From: Pseudomonas sp. SDI
Lineage (GTDB): Bacteria; Pseudomonadota; Gammaproteobacteria; Pseudomonadales; Pseudomonadaceae
DNA: 64,000 bases
Direction of reading: 5' to 3'
Assembly (NCBI RefSeq): GCF_003105155.1
Contig: NZ_QETK01000024.1
Span: forward strand, 18,358-82,357
Program-made: the position numbers and the translations under genes
In this document: positions 63,980 through 64,000 of the stretch, in pieces
How positions within the stretch are numbered: the stretch's first letter is position 1
Layout of the letters: every line of letters begins with the position of its first letter
Notes under the pieces: model-generated
Databases searched by the model: none
The model's input: only the letters and a program-made list of their open reading frames with translations
Told to the model about the DNA's origin: nothing

Positions 63980-64000
63980 ATCGCGGGACGAGCCCGCTCC
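63980..64000. repeat. REP element, cut by the window end
   Basis: ATCGCGGGACGAGCCCGCTCC, the same core as the repeats at 29914 and 49942; its second arm lies outside the window. Confidence 0.75.

Overview
The window is a stretch of GC-rich chromosome from a fluorescent Pseudomonas. The P. putida/P. entomophila group is most likely, judging by gene order, P. putida-type REP repeats and the protein sequences. The conserved part matches the area left of oriC in pseudomonads: kinB, ampD-like amidase, GGDEF protein, dsbA, cytochrome c4, engB and polA at one end, and trpI/trpBA, aroE, hemF, qor, tsaC, dprA, def, fmt, rsmB and trkA at the other. No tRNA, rRNA, insertion sequence, prophage or CRISPR array was seen.

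Layout. 1-8.4 kb: the 3' end of the KinB histidine kinase, two c-di-GMP enzymes (EAL and GGEEF), a lipoprotein amidase, DsbA and cytochrome c4, followed by the wreck of a small cytochrome c gene that has lost its haem motif. 8.5-12.3 kb: engB and polA enclosing a small RNA gene at the ErsA/Spot 42 locus, with an AlgU-type promoter and a strong terminator. 12.4-20.4 kb: a DUF2782 protein, thrB, the znuA<>zur-znuC-znuB zinc uptake locus, a lipoprotein and the metNIQ methionine importer. 20.4-28.9 kb: the minus-strand cytochrome c oxidase operon (coxB, coxA, ctaG, coxC, SURF1, assembly factor, ctaA, cyoE, Sco). 29.2-34.8 kb: a conserved hypothetical, beta-carbonic anhydrase, a radical SAM protein under a near-perfect LexA box, a hypothetical and a second M3 oligopeptidase.

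34.9-40.3 kb is the most unusual region. It is a LysR-controlled minus-strand operon of a clavaminate-synthase-like oxygenase, a stand-alone acyl-AMP ligase, a 'thermostable hemolysin' family protein and an MFS exporter. The genes are almost touching, and a dense set of palindromes lies upstream. I read it as an uncharacterised small-molecule pathway. Next to it is a MarR / alpha-beta hydrolase / MFS unit with its own palindromic operators (40.3-43 kb).

43-51 kb: a zinc-ribbon protein, prlC, a gamma-carbonic-anhydrase-like protein, a HAD phosphatase, a lipoprotein metallopeptidase, a truncated lipoprotein paralogue beside its intact sister, two DUF1161 paralogues, a luciferase-like monooxygenase, dodecin and a DUF883 protein. 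51-64 kb: trpI<>trpBA with a recognisable TrpI site, a DOPA-dioxygenase-family protein, aroE, hemF, qor, tsaC, dprA, def, fmt, rsmB, trkA and a TPR protein. REP-type inverted repeats sit in many intergenic gaps.
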